Assembly: GCA_024654065.1 (NCBI GenBank)
Contig: JANLIQ010000010.1
Coordinates: 1 to 5,160 of the forward strand
DNA length: 5,160 nt
Source of the DNA: Candidatus Berkelbacteria bacterium
Lineage (GTDB): Bacteria; Patescibacteriota; UBA1384; 2-12-FULL-50-11
Reading direction: 5' to 3'
The position numbers and the translations under genes were made by a program. Of this stretch, positions 4,555-5,160 are shown piece by piece (the stretch's first letter is position 1; every line of letters starts with the position of its first letter). The notes below the pieces were generated by a model. The model saw only the letters and a list, made by a program, of their open reading frames with translations. It searched no databases and had not been told where the DNA came from.

Positions 4555-4719
4555 ATGGCAAAGAAAACCGCAAGAACGCCGATTACCCTCGAATGCACTG
4601 AGTGTAAAGAGCGAAACTACTATTCTGAAAAAAACAAAACCAACACTCCAACTCGTTTAGAGCTGAAAAAGTTCTGCGATCGTTGCAAAAAGAAAACTCT
4701 TCATAAAGAGGGGAAGTAG
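4555..4719 (+). CDS. rpmG: Ribosomal protein L33 (bL33), zinc-binding form
   Basis: Large-subunit ribosomal protein L33, 54 residues, the normal length. It starts MAKKTARTPITLECTECKER and has the family core: two cysteine pairs C14/C17 and C41/C44 (the C+ zinc form), NYYSEKNKTNTPTRLELKKF (21-40) matching the YxTxKNxxNTPxRLELxKF block, then CDRCKKKTLHKEGK, as in L33 ending CxxCxKxTxHKE. It lies 37 bases after tRNA-Thr(GGT) and about 70 before tRNA-Trp, the same setting as in many bacteria where rpmG-trpT precedes secE-nusG. It is probably read from the tRNA transcript. No clear Shine-Dalgarno precedes the ATG. Stop TAG. Confidence 0.95.
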   Translation: MAKKTARTPITLECTECKERNYYSEKNKTNTPTRLELKKFCDRCKKKTLHKEGK

Positions 4720-4743
4720 CAACTTCATTAGCAACTAGCAGCT
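4717..4743 (+). repeat. Short tandem-like TAGCAACT repeats after rpmG
   Basis: TAGCAACT occurs at 4717-4724 and 4729-4736, with a variant TAGCAGCT at 4736-4743. The first copy includes the rpmG stop codon. The final copy forms a weak CTAG-CAG-CTAG hairpin with no immediate T-run, so a terminator role is doubtful. Otherwise 4720-4788 holds only the likely tRNA-Trp promoter. Confidence 0.3.
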
Positions 4744-4769
4744 AGCTCCTGAATAAGCGGTGGTTTTTG

Positions 4770-4778
4770 TGGTAAAAT
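4770..4778 (+). promoter_or_regulatory. Extended -10 promoter element before tRNA-Trp
   Basis: TGGTAAAAT fits an extended -10 (TGn then TAAAAT, 4773-4778). The predicted start point is near 4785, four bases before the mature tRNA 5' end. The -35 is poor (TGAATA at 4750-4755, 17-base spacing), as is often tolerated with an extended -10. It suggests that tRNA-Trp has its own promoter in addition to read-through from rpmG. Confidence 0.45.
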
Positions 4779-4788
4779 TCTAGGGTAA

Positions 4789-4859
4789 AGGCCCTTAGTT
4801 AAATGGTATAACGACGATCTCCAAAATCGTTGTCAGGCGTTCGATTCGCCTAGGGCCTG
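4789..4859 (+). tRNA. tRNA-Trp(CCA), likely integration target
   Basis: A 71-base cloverleaf. The acceptor stem is AGGCCCT/AGGGCCT with discriminator G, as usual for tryptophan. The D stem is GTT/AAC, the anticodon stem ACGAT/ATCGT with loop CTCCAAA (anticodon CCA), and the T arm AGGCG-TTCGATT-CGCCT. The 3' CCA is not encoded (the next bases are CCAGG after a C at 4860, not in phase with the end). Its last 27 bases are overlapped antisense by the C-terminal end of a serine recombinase gene. In many bacteria the next gene would be secE, which is absent here. Confidence 0.96.
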
Positions 4860-5160
4860 CCAGGAAGGAAATGGGTTGTGCGGCTCGCCCGCTACGCGGG
4901 CTCGCCAGCCTTCTTCTGGTTCGAAAGTCATGGTTTTAGCTCGGAGAGTGAAGTTCGAGCCGATGGTTTTTAGGAAAGTTCGGATTTCGGAAATGTTGGA
5001 GGATTTTTGAAGTATTTTGGCTTTTTGACTCTGTAAAATTACTTCCCTCATCGGTTCGAGCCAATTATTTTTCTTTTGCCCAAATTCCTCGATTTGTTGC
5101 TGAAAGTTAGATTTCTCGTCAAGCATTTTTTGTTTTTTAGTACGGTACTCGTCCGGAAGC
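4833..5160 (-). CDS. Serine recombinase family protein, C-terminal part (partial, start lies beyond the window)
   Basis: On the minus strand the frame is open from the right edge to TGA at 4833-4835, about 108 codons; an internal ATG at 5126 is not the true start, since the frame continues upstream as LPDEYRTKKQK. The visible part matches the C-terminal coiled-coil tail of large serine recombinases: charged helix with KKQKMLDEKSNFQQQIEEF, then NNWLEPMREVILQSQKAKIL, a segment with ISEIRTFLKTIGSNFTLRAKTMTF. The catalytic resolvase domain and recombinase/zinc domains would be outside the window. These enzymes integrate and excise mobile DNA by serine-mediated exchange. The last ~30 residues look non-native: they are encoded by a GC-rich palindrome and by the antisense strand of tRNA-Trp, so the original stop was probably lost or lies elsewhere. 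The family is inferred from the tail pattern only. Confidence 0.7.
   Translation of the reverse strand, partial: LPDEYRTKKQKMLDEKSNFQQQIEEFGQKKNNWLEPMREVILQSQKAKILQKSSNISEIRTFLKTIGSNFTLRAKTMTFEPEEGWRARVAGEPHNPFPSWQALGESNA
4880..4906. repeat. GC-rich palindromic, REP-like element
   Basis: GCCCGC (4887-4892), loop TAC, GCGGGC (4896-4901) form a perfect 6-bp stem. GGCTCGCC occurs directly on both sides (4882-4889 and 4899-4906). It is much more GC-rich than its surroundings and lies in frame within the recombinase tail, 20 bases downstream of tRNA-Trp. It looks like a small dispersed repeat of the REP type, but one copy cannot prove this. Confidence 0.4.

Noticed and set aside
4284..4601. A 105-codon plus-strand open frame across the tRNA cluster
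   Set aside because: It runs through tRNA-Thr, tRNA-Tyr and tRNA-Thr(GGT) and overlaps L33 in another frame; its sequence is the usual false translation of tRNA genes.
952..4736. Octamer TAGCAACT at 952-959, 4717-4724 and 4729-4736
   Set aside because: The distant copy lies inside the RNA candidate and shares no wider context with the two near rpmG; probably coincidence.

Overview
The window reads as part of a small, gene-dense bacterial genome, most likely a candidate phyla radiation (Patescibacteria) member or a relative. Supporting signs are short intergenic gaps, five tRNA genes with no encoded CCA end, cysteine-rich (C+) short forms of ribosomal proteins L28 and L33, a stripped-down DNA polymerase III delta'-like protein, a small zinc-ribbon protein, a HTH plus LAGLIDADG-like protein, and almost no Shine-Dalgarno sites. 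This assignment is inference from gene style; no rRNA or other taxonomic marker is present. The standard code fits: every clear gene is intact without in-frame TGA.

Layout. 1-736 (+): the end of a LivG-like gene followed by a complete LivF-like ABC transporter ATPase. 753-825 (-): tRNA-Pro(GGG). 826-1079: a 254-base gap with no protein gene that can fold into a long closed structure; it is the best candidate here for an unrecognised RNA. 1080-1706 (-): site-2 protease family membrane metalloprotease. 1782-1961 (+): ribosomal protein L28. 1958-2248 (-): zinc-ribbon protein, convergent with L28 and overlapping its stop codon. 2333-3603 (+): a two-gene operon, delta'-like protein then a membrane-anchored TPR protein, overlapping by one base.

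3643-4859 (+): a HTH/LAGLIDADG-like protein, then tRNA-Thr(TGT), tRNA-Tyr(GTA), tRNA-Thr(GGT), ribosomal protein L33 and tRNA-Trp(CCA). The tRNA order matches the E. coli thrU-tyrU-(glyT)-thrT cluster, and L33 followed by tRNA-Trp normally leads into secE-nusG-rplK. Instead of secE, the window ends with the C-terminal part of a serine recombinase on the minus strand (4833 to beyond 5160), whose reading frame runs antisense into the 3' half of tRNA-Trp. This is the arrangement expected of an element integrated at a tRNA 3' end.

Taken together, the core is translation and replication housekeeping (L28, L33, five tRNAs, delta'), with membrane functions (LivF, M50, TPR) and two possible mobile-DNA genes (LAGLIDADG-like, serine recombinase) flanking the tRNA block. 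Several genes have a promoter -10 element only about 6-11 bases before the start codon and no ribosome binding site, which suggests leaderless or near-leaderless mRNAs.
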